Source: Cellulophaga sp. HaHa_2_95
GTDB lineage: Bacteria; Bacteroidota; Bacteroidia; Flavobacteriales; Flavobacteriaceae
DNA: 64,000 nucleotides
Assembly (NCBI RefSeq): GCF_019278565.1
Contig: NZ_CP058988.1
Span: 1,116,001-1,180,000 of the forward strand
Direction of reading: 5' to 3'
How positions within the stretch are numbered: position 1 is the stretch's first letter; each line of letters begins with the position of its first letter. The notes under the pieces were generated by a model. That model saw nothing but the letters and a program-made list of their open reading frames with translations. It was not told the origin of the DNA and ran no database searches. The translations under genes and the position numbers were made by a program. Below, piece after piece: positions 18,506 to 27,889 of this stretch.

Positions 18506-19636
18506 ATGAGAAAAATTATAATATCAATTTTAGGGGTGCTTTTAATAGTTGCTTCTGTTTTTATTGCTAATGCTATCGTAGATAGTAAAACCACTTCTAA
18601 ACCAAAACCTGAGAAAGTTATTAAGTCGGTTTTTACTGAAAAAGTAAAAAATGGAACGGTTGCGATTGTTGTTCCTGCTAACGGAACTATCATAGCAAAA
18701 AGGCGCGTAGAATTGTACGCTGAGGTTCAAGGTGTTTTTAGAGGGAACAATAAATTATTTAAGGCAGGAGAAACCTACAGAAAAGGCGAGGCTATAATTA
18801 GAATAGATGCGGCAGAGTATGCGGCAAGTGTTCAATCTGCAAAAAGTAACTTATATAATTTGATAACGTCTATTATGCCAGATTTGCGCTTAGACTATCC
18901 AGAAATATTTGATAAATGGCAAGCGTATTTAAGTGGGTTTGATATGGATGCAACTACCCCAGCGTTACCGGAATTGTCTTCAGAGAAAGAAAAATATTTT
19001 ATTAGTGGTCGTGGTATTTTAACTAGCTTTTATAATGTAAAGAATTTAGAACAACGATTAAGCAAGTACAGAATTTCTGCGCCGTTTGACGGGGTGCTTA
19101 CAGAAGCCTTGGTTACAGAGGGGACCTTAATCCGTTCGGGACAAAAATTAGGAGAGTTTATAAATACGGAGATGTATGAATTAGAAGTGTCTATAAGTAA
19201 GACTTACAGCGATCTACTCAAAATTGGAGAGAAAGTAAATTTGGTAAACTTAGAAGGTACAGCAGAATATACTGGTGTTGTGACACGAATAAATGGGAGT
19301 GTAGATCAAGCTTCACAAACTATAAAGGCATTTATAGAAGTAAATGATAAGCGTTTAAAAGAGGGCATGTATCTAGAAGCAAAATTAGATGCTAAGAAAG
19401 AAGAAAATGCAATAGAAATTAATAGGGGCTTACTGTTAGAAAGTGATCAAATTTTTGTGGTAAGAGATTCTATTTTAGATTTAATAGAAGTAAAACCCGT
19501 ATATTTTTCGGATAAAAAAGTGGTTTTAAAAGAAGTGCCAGACGGAACCGTCATTGTTTCAAAGCCAGTGGTTGGTGCCTACGCAGGTATGTTGGTTAAA
19601 GTTTTAGAAAATGAATCTGAAAACCCAACAAAGTAA
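18506..19636 (+). CDS. RND efflux periplasmic adaptor subunit (HlyD/MFP family)
   Basis: Periplasmic linker (376 residues) joining the inner-membrane pump to the outer-membrane channel. A signal/anchor helix (MRKIIISILGVLLIVASVFIA) is followed by a lipoyl/barrel-sandwich half (VPANGTIIAKRRVELYAEV; RISAPFDGVLTEALVTEG), a short helical hairpin between them, and beta-barrel and membrane-proximal domains (ARGININE-poor, VNLEGTAEYTGVVTRINGSV). The stop codon overlaps the pump start as TAATG, so the two are translationally coupled. Substrate unknown. Confidence 0.92.
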   Translation: MRKIIISILGVLLIVASVFIANAIVDSKTTSKPKPEKVIKSVFTEKVKNGTVAIVVPANGTIIAKRRVELYAEVQGVFRGNNKLFKAGETYRKGEAIIRIDAAEYAASVQSAKSNLYNLITSIMPDLRLDYPEIFDKWQAYLSGFDMDATTPALPELSSEKEKYFISGRGILTSFYNVKNLEQRLSKYRISAPFDGVLTEALVTEGTLIRSGQKLGEFINTEMYELEVSISKTYSDLLKIGEKVNLVNLEGTAEYTGVVTRINGSVDQASQTIKAFIEVNDKRLKEGMYLEAKLDAKKEENAIEINRGLLLESDQIFVVRDSILDLIEVKPVYFSDKKVVLKEVPDGTVIVSKPVVGAYAGMLVKVLENESENPTK

Positions 19637-22600
19637 TGAGAAATATAATAGCATATTTCATTAAATATCACGTAGCCGTTACCGTATTTCTTATTGCAAT
19701 TACGATATTCGGTGCCGTAGGAGCTTTTTCTTTAAAATCATCCTTTTTTCCGCTTACAGATTCTAAAAACATTACGATCTCCGTGGTATATCCAGGGGCT
19801 TCTCCTCAAGAAGTTGAAGAGGGTATTGTTTTAAAAATCGAGGATAACTTAAAAGGTTTAGAAGGTGTAGATCGTGTAACCTCTACTTCAAGAGAAAATA
19901 GTGGTTCTATCAATGTAGAGATAGAGAAAGGAAGAGATGTTGACTTTATGCTGCTAGAAGTTAAAAATGCAGTAGATAGAGTGCCTTCTTTCCCAACGGG
20001 AATGGAGCCCTTGGTGGTTTCTAAATTAGAGGCCGTCAGACAGACAATTAGTTTTGCAATCAGTGGTAAAGACATTCCGCTAGCTACCTTAAAGCAAATA
20101 GGTAGGCAGGTTGAAAATGACGTGAGGGCTATAGAAGGTGTTTCTCAAATAGAAATGTCTGGATACCCAAATGAAGAAATAGAAATAGCAGTCAATGAAA
20201 ATAGCTTACTTGCGTACAACATTTCTTTTGATGATGTAGCGCAAGCTGTGGCGAATGCCAATATTTTAGTAACGGGGGGTAATATAAAAACCAGTACGGA
20301 AGAATATCTTATTCGCGCTAATAATAGGTCTTATTATGGAGATGAGATTTCTAATTTAATCATAAGAGCAGAAAGTTCAGGTCAAACAGTTCGTTTAAAA
20401 GACGTAGCTATTGTCAGAGATCGTTTTGAAGAGAGCCCGAATGCATCTTATTTCAACGGAAATTTAGCTGTAAACTGTTCTATAACCAGTACAAATACGG
20501 AAGATTTGATTTCCTCTGCGGAGAAGGTTAAAGAATATATTGAAGAATTTAATCAAAAATACAATAATGTACAGCTCAATGTAGTGAGTGATCAGTCGAA
20601 GACTTTAGTGCAACGAACGGAGTTACTTACAGAGAATGCTATTGTTGGTATGATTTTAGTACTTGTATTTTTATCCTTATTCTTAAATACGAGACTTGCG
20701 TTTTGGGTAGCTTTTGGATTGCCAATCTCTTTCTTAGGGATGTTTATTTTTGCAGGCTTTTTTGATGTTACCATAAATGTATTATCGTTATTTGGGATGA
20801 TTATAGTTATAGGTATTTTGGTAGATGATGGTATTGTTATCGCAGAGAATATCTATCAACACTATGAGAAAGGGAAAACACCAATACAAGCAGCCATAGA
20901 TGGTACAATGGAAGTTATTCCTCCTATTGTCTCTGCAATTATTACCACACTTCTAGCATTTTCAATTTTCTTATTTTTAGACGGTAGAATTGGTGAATTT
21001 TTTGGAGAGGTCTCCGTGGTGGTAATTCTCACCTTGGTGGTGTCTCTAGTAGAAGCACTGATAATTCTTCCGGCTCACCTTGCACATTCTAAAGCATTAC
21101 AGCCTTTAGATTCTAAGCCTAAATCAAAATTAGCAGAAGCATTTGCTAAGTTGCGTGTCATCAATCAAGCAGGAGATCGTTTTATGAACTGGATGCGGGA
21201 TAAATTATATGGTCCTGCTTTACGTTTTGCGCTAGAGTATAAAATATTGTTCTTTTCATTTTTTGCTATAGCCCTAATTTTAACTTTTGGCGCTATTGGA
21301 GGGGGAATCATTAGAACAACATTCTTCCCTAATGTGGCAAGTGACCGCGTGTCTATATCCTTAGAGATGCCTAATGGCACCAATGAGATTATTACAGATT
21401 CTATTATTAGTTTAATTGAAGATAAAGCAGAAATTGTCAACCAAGAGTTTACAGAGAAGTATTTGAAAGGTACAGATAAGATGTTATTTGATAACATGAT
21501 TAGAAGAGTAGGGCCAGGCTCCTCTTCTGCATCTTTGACCTTAAATTTACTACCAGGAGAAGAACGTCCTGATGAGATTTCTTCAGAGTTGGTTACTAAT
21601 AGATTACGAGAATTGGTAGGGCCTGTTGTTGGAGTAGAAAGCCTTATTTTTGGTTCTGGTGGGAATTTTGGAGGAAGTCCAGTAGCTGTTTCTTTGTTAG
21701 GAAATAATATTGAAGAATTAAAAGCTGCAAAAAAAGAGCTTAAATCCATACTAGAGAATAATGCTACGCTAAAAGATGTTGCGGATAATGACCCTGCAGG
21801 TATTAAAGAAATTAAGTTAGAACTTAAGGAAAATGCCTATTTGCTAGGATTAGATTTACGTACGATTATGAATCAAGTCCGTGCAGGATTCTTCGGAACA
21901 CAAGCACAACGTTTTCAACGTGGGCAAGATGAGATTAGGGTATGGGTGCGTTATGATAGAGCAAACAGATCATCTATTAACGATTTAGATGATATGAGGA
22001 TAACGACACCTACAGGCGATAAAGTTCCTTTAAAAGAAATAGCAACCTATACCATAGAACGCGGTGATGTGGCTATTAATCACCTTGAAGGACAACGTGA
22101 AATACAAATCACAGCCGATTTAAAAAATAGTAAGGAAACAAGTGCTACCGATGTGATGTTAGAAATAGAAAATACCATCATGCCAGATATTCACTCTAAA
22201 TATCCAACGGTATCTGCTTCTTATGAAGGGCAAAACAGAGAGGCAAACAAGCTGTTGTCTTCGCTTCAATTTGTAGGATTGTCTGTTCTCGCGCTAATTT
22301 ATATCACGATAGCCTTTACATTTAGAAGTTTTAGCCAACCGTTAATGTTGTTGCTTTTAATTCCGTTTAGTTTAACCGCCGTAGCTTGGGGACACTGGGT
22401 TCATGATTTCCCTATAAATATCCTTTCTATGCTAGGAATTATAGCCTTGATAGGGATTATGGTGAATGATGGTTTAGTACTTATAGGAAAATTTAACGTA
22501 AACCTACGTGAAGGTATGAAGTTTGATGATGCAATGTATGAAGCTGGGAAATCTAGGTTTAGAGCTATATTTTTAACTTCTATTACCACTATAGCAGGGC

Positions 22601-22860
22601 TAGCACCTCTTCTTTTGGAGAAAAGCAGACAGGCGCAATTCTTGAAGCCTATGGCAATTTCTATCGCATACGGTATTGCTTTTGCTACCGTGTTAACCTT
22701 GCTAATGTTACCGCTATTCCTATCCTTTGCCAATAGAATTAAAGTTTCTGGTAAATGGTTAGTTACAGGCAATAAAATAACCAATGAAGAGGTAGAACGA
22801 GCAATTAAAGAGCTTGAAGAAGAAAAACATTTAAGAGGAGAATTGAATCATAAAGAATAA
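19636..22860 (+). CDS. RND family efflux pump permease (AcrB/MdtB-like)
   Basis: Proton-driven inner-membrane pump of 1074 residues with the duplicated RND plan: a first helix near residue 12-30, a large periplasmic loop, six helices around 330-490, a second loop, and six more helices around 855-1030. Helix 4 carries the proton-relay acids in IVIGILVDDGIVIAENIYQ; its second-half counterpart reads IGIMVNDGLVLIGKF. The porter domain shows VVYPGASPQEVEEGIVLKIE, typical of the family. In operon with adaptor and channel, with TAATG overlaps at both ends. Likely exports hydrophobic toxicants; the substrate is not predictable. Confidence 0.95.
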   Translation: MRNIIAYFIKYHVAVTVFLIAITIFGAVGAFSLKSSFFPLTDSKNITISVVYPGASPQEVEEGIVLKIEDNLKGLEGVDRVTSTSRENSGSINVEIEKGRDVDFMLLEVKNAVDRVPSFPTGMEPLVVSKLEAVRQTISFAISGKDIPLATLKQIGRQVENDVRAIEGVSQIEMSGYPNEEIEIAVNENSLLAYNISFDDVAQAVANANILVTGGNIKTSTEEYLIRANNRSYYGDEISNLIIRAESSGQTVRLKDVAIVRDRFEESPNASYFNGNLAVNCSITSTNTEDLISSAEKVKEYIEEFNQKYNNVQLNVVSDQSKTLVQRTELLTENAIVGMILVLVFLSLFLNTRLAFWVAFGLPISFLGMFIFAGFFDVTINVLSLFGMIIVIGILVDDGIVIAENIYQHYEKGKTPIQAAIDGTMEVIPPIVSAIITTLLAFSIFLFLDGRIGEFFGEVSVVVILTLVVSLVEALIILPAHLAHSKALQPLDSKPKSKLAEAFAKLRVINQAGDRFMNWMRDKLYGPALRFALEYKILFFSFFAIALILTFGAIGGGIIRTTFFPNVASDRVSISLEMPNGTNEIITDSIISLIEDKAEIVNQEFTEKYLKGTDKMLFDNMIRRVGPGSSSASLTLNLLPGEERPDEISSELVTNRLRELVGPVVGVESLIFGSGGNFGGSPVAVSLLGNNIEELKAAKKELKSILENNATLKDVADNDPAGIKEIKLELKENAYLLGLDLRTIMNQVRAGFFGTQAQRFQRGQDEIRVWVRYDRANRSSINDLDDMRITTPTGDKVPLKEIATYTIERGDVAINHLEGQREIQITADLKNSKETSATDVMLEIENTIMPDIHSKYPTVSASYEGQNREANKLLSSLQFVGLSVLALIYITIAFTFRSFSQPLMLLLLIPFSLTAVAWGHWVHDFPINILSMLGIIALIGIMVNDGLVLIGKFNVNLREGMKFDDAMYEAGKSRFRAIFLTSITTIAGLAPLLLEKSRQAQFLKPMAISIAYGIAFATVLTLLMLPLFLSFANRIKVSGKWLVTGNKITNEEVERAIKELEEEKHLRGELNHKE

Positions 22861-24209
22861 TGGGAAAAAAGATCATTATAGCAGTACTTTTTTTAGGTGC
22901 TTATACAGCTGTTTTTAGTCAAGAGAAACTCCTGACCAGAGATGAGGCTATAAAGAAAGCTCTTGAGAACAATTTTGGAATACAAATAGCAAGTAATCAA
23001 GTAGCAATTGCAGACAATAATCAAGGGATATTGAATTCTGGATATTTGCCGACACTTACAGGCACTGCAAATGCTAGTTATAGTCGTGATGATTCTACTA
23101 TAGAATTCCCGGGACAACTCAATGATGATAACTCTGTGCGTGCAGATGTTGAAATAGACAAGGCAGAAGCGCAGCGCTATAGTTCTGCTTTGAATTTAAA
23201 CTATACGCTTTTTGATGGCATGGGCCGTTTGTATAATTATAAGCGACTTAAAGAACAATATCAATTAAGTGAATTGCAAGCTAGAGAAACTATTGAAAAC
23301 ACGCTTTTACAATTGTTTAGTGTTTACTTTGACGTGGCTAGATTGACAGAAAATAACAATGTCTTAAAACAAGCCTTAGAAATTTCTCAAGATAGATTTA
23401 AGCGGGCAGAATATTCTTTTGAGTACGGTCAGAATACCAAATTGGATATTTTAAATGCGCAGGTGGATGTGACCAATGATAGTATTGCGCTTTTAAATGT
23501 GGAACAGCAGTTAATTAATGCGAAACGCGATTTAAATGTTGTTTTGAATCAGAAATTAGAAGAGGAATTTCAAGTAGATACTACGCTAACTTTTATTCCA
23601 TCACTCAAATTAGAAGAATATTTAGAACAGTCTATAGATAACAATGTTGCTTTGCTGCAAACCGAACGAAATCTAAAGATTAATGAATATGATATTAAGG
23701 TGAGTAAATCGGGCTATTTACCAACGGTAGGTCTTACGGGTTCTTATGGCTGGAATTTAAACCAAAGTGCGGCTTCGGCTTTCTTTCCAGGGACAAACAA
23801 TACCACATACAATCTAGGACTAGGTGCCAGTTTATCCTGGAATTTGTTTGATGGAGGTAAGACAACGGTAGCGGTAAGAAATGCAAAGATTACCTATGAA
23901 AATCAAGAGCTCGTAAAGCAACAGGTGGCTTTAGAAGTAGAAAGAGATATCCAGAATGCACATACTGTCTATAAAAATTTACTAAATATTTATAAAATTC
24001 AAGGTCAGGCTGTAATAACCAATGAAAATAATTTTGAGCGTTCAAAAGAACAATTTCAATTGGGGAGAATTACTTCCATAGAATTTAGACAGGCTCAGAT
24101 TAATTTATTGAATGCTGAGACCAATAAAAATCTAGCAAAATATGATGCTAAGCTAGCAGAGCTGCAGCTTTTGCAATTAACGGGTCAGCTATTAAATATA
24201 AATTTCTAA
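22860..24209 (+). CDS. TolC-family outer-membrane efflux channel
   Basis: 449 residues with signal peptide (MGKKIIIAVLFLGAYTAVFSQ, cut near FSQ) and two halves of the TolC outer-membrane efflux protein family: LLTRDEAIKKALENNFGIQIA at the start of the first, GYLPTLTGTANASYS and later GYLPTVGLTGSYGWN as the paired strand regions, with long coiled-coil helices between. It completes a tripartite pump with the two upstream genes and overlaps the pump stop codon (TAATG). Confidence 0.93.
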   Translation: MGKKIIIAVLFLGAYTAVFSQEKLLTRDEAIKKALENNFGIQIASNQVAIADNNQGILNSGYLPTLTGTANASYSRDDSTIEFPGQLNDDNSVRADVEIDKAEAQRYSSALNLNYTLFDGMGRLYNYKRLKEQYQLSELQARETIENTLLQLFSVYFDVARLTENNNVLKQALEISQDRFKRAEYSFEYGQNTKLDILNAQVDVTNDSIALLNVEQQLINAKRDLNVVLNQKLEEEFQVDTTLTFIPSLKLEEYLEQSIDNNVALLQTERNLKINEYDIKVSKSGYLPTVGLTGSYGWNLNQSAASAFFPGTNNTTYNLGLGASLSWNLFDGGKTTVAVRNAKITYENQELVKQQVALEVERDIQNAHTVYKNLLNIYKIQGQAVITNENNFERSKEQFQLGRITSIEFRQAQINLLNAETNKNLAKYDAKLAELQLLQLTGQLLNINF

Positions 24210-24210
24210 G

Positions 24211-24393
24211 ATGTACGAGCATTTTTTTCAATGTCCTTATTGCTGGGAGGAGATTTCTATGCTGCTAGATACTTCGGTACGGCAACAGACGTATATAGAA
24301 GACTGTGAAGTTTGTTGTAATCCAATAGAGCTCACGCCTGAATTTCAGGAACATGAGCTCGTAGGGTTTTCTGCAAATGATATTGACCAGTAA
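24211..24393 (+). CDS. CPXCG motif-containing cysteine-rich protein
   Basis: 60-residue zinc-ribbon-like protein. Two knuckles, FQCPYCWEEI near the start and CEVCCNPIEL in the second half, are spaced as in the CPXCG family (the Gly of the name is Trp here). The C-terminus is acidic. Function is unknown for the family. It starts 1 bp after the TolC-family gene and so is probably the last gene of the efflux operon, though a role in efflux is only inferred from position. It converges with the gene at 24398. Confidence 0.8.
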   Translation: MYEHFFQCPYCWEEISMLLDTSVRQQTYIEDCEVCCNPIELTPEFQEHELVGFSANDIDQ

Positions 24394-24397
24394 AGAT

Positions 24398-25027
24398 TTA
24401 TTCTACTGTATCTAAGGCTTGACCAATTAAAGTTTCGCCCTCTAATATTTCAAATGTCCTATGGTTCGCTACATCGTCATGTAGGGCACGTACTAGTGTT
24501 TGTGCCACATCATCTCTACTGATGTTTCCCTCTTGAGATAAATGTTCTGAAAGTACTATTTTACCTATACCTTTGTTGTCTGTAAGGCTTCCTGGGCGTA
24601 CTATAGCAAAATTAAGTCCACTATTTTTTAAATGTACATCGGCATTATGCTTTGCTTGTAAATAGTCTTTTAATTTTTCCGCCTTTTCTGGCTGATCAGC
24701 GCCCATAGAGCTTAGCATTACAAACTTCTTTACGTTGCTAGCTTTAGAAGCATCTACCAGTTTCTTAGCGCCCTCCTGATCTACTTCTACTACTTTCTTA
24801 CCGCCAGATCCGGCTGCAAATATTACTTTATCAATATTATTGGTGCTATTGCTTATATCGTCTTCTAAATCTCCTAAAATTACTTCAATGTTTTTTGCTT
24901 TAAATTGTTCCATTTGGGATTCTTTACGAACCATGGCTACAGGATTAAAGTATTGAGATTGTGCTAATAAGTTTACTATTTTTTTTCCAGTGGTACCGTT
25001 GGCACCAGCTACTAATATATTTTCCAT
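24398..25027 (-). CDS. NAD(P)-binding SDR-like protein (NmrA/atypical SDR family)
   Basis: 209-residue cytoplasmic Rossmann-fold protein. The dinucleotide-binding loop is at the N-terminus (ILVAGANGTTGKKIVNLL), followed by VILGDLEDDIS, KVIFAAGSGG and KKFVMLSSMGAD, then IVRPGSLTDNKG: the order seen in atypical SDRs of the NAD(P)H-binding type. The classical YxxxK pair is not clearly present (DYLQAKHNAD occupies a similar place), so it may be a sensor or a divergent reductase. The 4 bp between its stop and the CPXCG gene contain no terminator. Confidence 0.8.
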   Translation of the reverse strand: MENILVAGANGTTGKKIVNLLAQSQYFNPVAMVRKESQMEQFKAKNIEVILGDLEDDISNSTNNIDKVIFAAGSGGKKVVEVDQEGAKKLVDASKASNVKKFVMLSSMGADQPEKAEKLKDYLQAKHNADVHLKNSGLNFAIVRPGSLTDNKGIGKIVLSEHLSQEGNISRDDVAQTLVRALHDDVANHRTFEILEGETLIGQALDTVE

Positions 25028-25126
25028 AACGTTATTTTAGAAAGTAAAAGTACAGGATGTATGGAAAGGAGCTTGCCTTAAACAAATACTTGTTTAATGC
25101 ATTTAAGAGAATGTAATACTTGGGGA

Positions 25127-25348
25127 TTAAGCTAATTTAGCCTTGCTAGCTTTAGTTACAAAAGAAAGTTCTTTCTTGATCTTATGATTTTTATCTAAAT
25201 AAATACCTGCAGTTGAAGTTTTGAAGGTATTGAAAGTAACTACAGTTTTAGTGATCGTAGTTGCTTTAACATCTTTTTTGTTACTCGTGCTAGCTTGAGC
25301 GCTAAATCCGATAAATACAAATAATAAAGTTGTTAAAATAGATTTCAT
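25127..25348 (-). CDS. small exported protein of unknown function
   Basis: 73 residues with a clear signal peptide (MKSILTTLLFVFIGFSAQA, cut after AQA), leaving a mature Lys/Thr-rich peptide of about 54 residues (KKDVKATTITKTVVTFNTFK). No Cys and no recognised domain. Small periplasmic proteins of this sort are common in flavobacteria and hard to assign. It stands alone, 99 bp from the SDR gene downstream. Confidence 0.6.
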   Translation of the reverse strand: MKSILTTLLFVFIGFSAQASTSNKKDVKATTITKTVVTFNTFKTSTAGIYLDKNHKIKKELSFVTKASKAKLA

Positions 25349-25638
25349 TTCATTCGATTTGGGATTACAAGAACGGGATTATCCTTCCTTATGTAGTTAT
25401 CATTCGGTTAAAGGGTCTTTTTTTCGGTCACTGACAAAATGATAGATAAAGGGTTTAAAATGCTCGTTAACTGACATTTACATCGAAAACTCTTTATCGG
25501 GAGAATACGTCGTTTATCGGAAGCTTTTGACCTTGTTTACGACTAAAAATTTTTTCTGTTTTTTTAAGAACTAAAAAAGCAACTATTACGTTTATCTTGT
25601 ATCTAGTAGAAAACTAAATAATAGTAAGAAGTAGAAAG

Positions 25639-25788
25639 ATGAAGAATTTATTGAATTTGTGTTTAGAAGTTATAGATGGTAACCCTACTGTCTTTATAGT
25701 ATTGAGTGCCATAATAGCATCGGTGCTATTGTATATAGAAATTAAAAATAACTACAGAAAAAGAGTAATCAGTAGGAACAATAACTAA
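25639..25788 (+). CDS. possible small membrane protein (49 residues)
   Basis: Short open frame starting MKNLLNLCLEVIDG, with one hydrophobic helix (VFIVLSAIIASVLLYIEI) and a basic tail (KNNYRKRVISRNNN), consistent with a single-pass, positive-inside membrane peptide. It lies alone in a gap of nearly 500 bp between two minus-strand genes and is followed by a hairpin with a T run, which supports it being transcribed. There is no recognisable ribosome-binding site and no homologue known to me. Confidence 0.45.
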   Translation: MKNLLNLCLEVIDGNPTVFIVLSAIIASVLLYIEIKNNYRKRVISRNNN

Positions 25789-25810
25789 AAGGAGTTTCAA
25801 CCATAAAGTA

Positions 25811-25845
25811 TAAGGGTTCTAAGCATTTTGTTTGGAACCTTTTTT
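25811..25845. terminator. hairpin between convergent small ORF and DUF983 gene
   Basis: AAGGGTTCT ... GGAACCTTTTTT forms a stem with one bulged G followed by a T run on the plus strand; the A-rich left side gives a weaker T run on the minus strand. It touches the stop codon of the DUF983 gene. Confidence 0.5.
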
Positions 25846-26233
25846 ATGCGTTTATATTGGTCTGTTTTTGGTAATGCTTAAAGAAATTAATCCAAATATT
25901 TCTAGATAAACGTAGTATTATAGGTAACATTATTAACATGACAGCGCAAATAATAAAGAAGGTGGGTAAAATAGGAATCTCAAATACTATATATGATAGC
26001 ACAAATGCTACGGAGGCAAAAGCGATGCCTACCGGGTAACTCACATACATTGCTCCAAAGAAAAACGAAGGCTCCATTTTATACTTTGTACTGCAATGGC
26101 TGCAACGTTCATGCATTTTTAGTGTAGACATCACTTTAAACGGATTAGCTTCTTTATACATGTTTTCTTCTTGGCATACAGGGCAGCTACCTGTCAAGAT
26201 GCTATATATTTTCGTTCCTTTTAAAATATTCAT
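25844..26233 (-). CDS. DUF983 family membrane protein (paralogue of 12898-13302)
   Basis: 129 residues from the ATG giving MNILKGTKIYSILTGSC; an alternative start 16 codons upstream adds a hydrophobic stretch absent from the paralogue. It has the same layout: CPVCQ and CSHCSTKYKMEP, then SFFFGAMYVSYPVGIAFA leading into two membrane helices, and the ending LRLSRNIWINFFKHYQ. It shares long identical stretches with the copy at 12.9 kb. Unknown function. Confidence 0.82.
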   Translation of the reverse strand: MNILKGTKIYSILTGSCPVCQEENMYKEANPFKVMSTLKMHERCSHCSTKYKMEPSFFFGAMYVSYPVGIAFASVAFVLSYIVFEIPILPTFFIICAVMLIMLPIILRLSRNIWINFFKHYQKQTNINA

Positions 26234-26383
26234 AGTAGTTATGATTTTTATGATAATAAAAAAGACATTTTTATTAATCAACTATTTAAAGCCTGTACAT
26301 CCTAATTATTATACAAAATTAGTATATTTATCTTCTTTTTAAGTTAATTAAAAGTACATATACTAGCACAATAAAGACATTTT

Positions 26384-27256
26384 TTGAAAACGTACCCTGT
26401 TTATGATATTCAGAATTTCAAGCGGAATTTAATTCAGGAAGGTCTTTACGTCAATACCTTTAGTAATCATTTAATTAATAATAGTTTTATAGAGCGCTCA
26501 CATGGGCATAATTTTTATCTGCTCGTACTTTTTACCAAAGGTTCTGGAATTCATAAAATAGATTTTAATACGTTCACCATTACTCCAGGATGTATATATC
26601 TTATCCAACCGGGTCAAGTACATAGTTGGAAGTTGTCTAAGGACATAGAGGGCTACATCTTATTTTACACAAAGGATTTGTATAATCTGTATTTTGGAGC
26701 CAAGAGGATAGAAGAGTATCCATTTTATCAAGCCTCAAAAAATATTTCTGAGGTGCGTTTAAATGAACCCGAAGTACGTTCTCTTGAAGTCTATTTTAAA
26801 CTTTTAATCAAAGAGAATCTAGCATCGAATACCCGGAAATTAGATAAGCTTTTAAATCTAATTGATATTATTCATATTGAAATTTCCCGAAAGCATTTAC
26901 AGGAGAACAACGTAGATTTACATTCTTACAATCAGAAACTAGAACAATTTAATGTGCTTTTAGATCAGTATTATAATACAGAAAAGGCGCCTTCTTTTTA
27001 TGCTTCTAAAATGAATATGAGCCTAAAGCATTTAAATAGAATTTGTAACTATGTTTTAGATAAAACCGTGACTATTCTTATTGCTGAGAAAGTGGTTATA
27101 GAAAGCAAACGTATGTTAACTTTTAGTACCAAGTCTGTTGGTGAGATTGCTCAAGAGCTAGGCTTTGAAAATTATTCTTATTTCTCAAGACTATTTAAAA
27201 AATACACCCAAACCGTTCCTTCAAAATTTAGAGCACGCCTTAGATCAGAAAGCTAG
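26384..27256 (+). CDS. AraC-family transcriptional regulator
   Basis: 290 residues. N-terminal cupin-type ligand/dimer domain (about residues 35-100, with RSHGHNFYLLVLFTKGSG and GCIYLIQPGQVHSW) and a C-terminal pair of helix-turn-helix motifs (about 190-285; KMNMSLKHLNRICNYVLD and VGEIAQELGFENYSYFSRLF, ending KYTQTVPSKFRAR). The start is TTG; an in-frame stop lies 9-12 bp upstream and the next ATG is deep inside the protein, so TTG is the only plausible start. It is divergent from the DUF983 gene; its regulated target is not evident. Confidence 0.9.
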   Translation: MKTYPVYDIQNFKRNLIQEGLYVNTFSNHLINNSFIERSHGHNFYLLVLFTKGSGIHKIDFNTFTITPGCIYLIQPGQVHSWKLSKDIEGYILFYTKDLYNLYFGAKRIEEYPFYQASKNISEVRLNEPEVRSLEVYFKLLIKENLASNTRKLDKLLNLIDIIHIEISRKHLQENNVDLHSYNQKLEQFNVLLDQYYNTEKAPSFYASKMNMSLKHLNRICNYVLDKTVTILIAEKVVIESKRMLTFSTKSVGEIAQELGFENYSYFSRLFKKYTQTVPSKFRARLRSES

Positions 27257-27353
27257 TGGAATTATTTTTCTGCTGCCGTTAATAGGGGATAATACAAATA
27301 GTTGCATGTTAGGCCAGCTCATAAAACTATTAAAATTGAAGCACGTATTAGCT

Positions 27354-27674
27354 TTAAAAGCCTAAGTTAAAGTTGCTCTTCTCTAAGTTGTAATCTATTT
27401 GCTGTAATGCTTCGGGTACAGAAGTAACTGGCAGTTTGCAACTGTTGTTTAAGCAGACGTAGATATAAGTTTTATCATTTTCAAAGCGGTCTTTATAAAT
27501 AGCAATAGTTGATGTTGTTTCAGAGCCAATAACTAAAGTATTTACTAAAAATTTAGAATTTAACTCTTGGGTCAAACTAAGCGCATTAGAACCCACCACA
27601 GCAATTTCATAATTGGTAGCAGATAAGTGTAGGGCAAGGGAGCTCCATTTAGTATATCCTTCAAGATTTTCCCG
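27354..27674 (-). pseudogene. remnant of a thioredoxin-domain DUF255 (YyaL-type) protein, C-terminal end only
   Basis: Reading leftward, the frame stays open from a stop near 27770 to 27354 but lacks a credible start; the last ~107 codons look like the end of a DUF255/YyaL-type protein. Landmarks are EGYTKWSSLALHLSATNYEI, AVVGSNALSLTQELNSKFL, and the family-typical ending KTYIYVCLNNSCKLPVTSV. Full-length members have about 650-700 residues, so roughly 85 percent of the gene is gone. Upstream of about 27675 I see nothing that continues the family. A GTG at 27599 could start an 81-residue peptide, but I regard this as a decayed gene. Confidence 0.6.
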
Positions 27675-27889
27675 TAAAAAATATAATAAGAAGCAATAGC
27701 AGTGCAGATGAGGTATTCTTGAATCTAAGTCAAAGGCATCAAAAATTATATAGAATGACCGATTTTTGCTATTCTACACCTCGCAGCAGTACTTTTTAGA
27801 AGTAAGATGCATCTCTTTTCTTAAGAATTGGTAGACTTATTTAGTAAAAAGAGGAACAGAAGCATGTGATAAGAGAGTCATCTAAGTAC

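Noticed and set aside
21165..21749. 194-residue minus-strand frame inside the RND pump gene
   Set aside because: Shadow of a gene with full family motifs on the other strand.
27165..27365. 66-residue plus-strand frame at the end of the AraC gene
   Set aside because: Starts inside the conserved HTH of the regulator in another frame.
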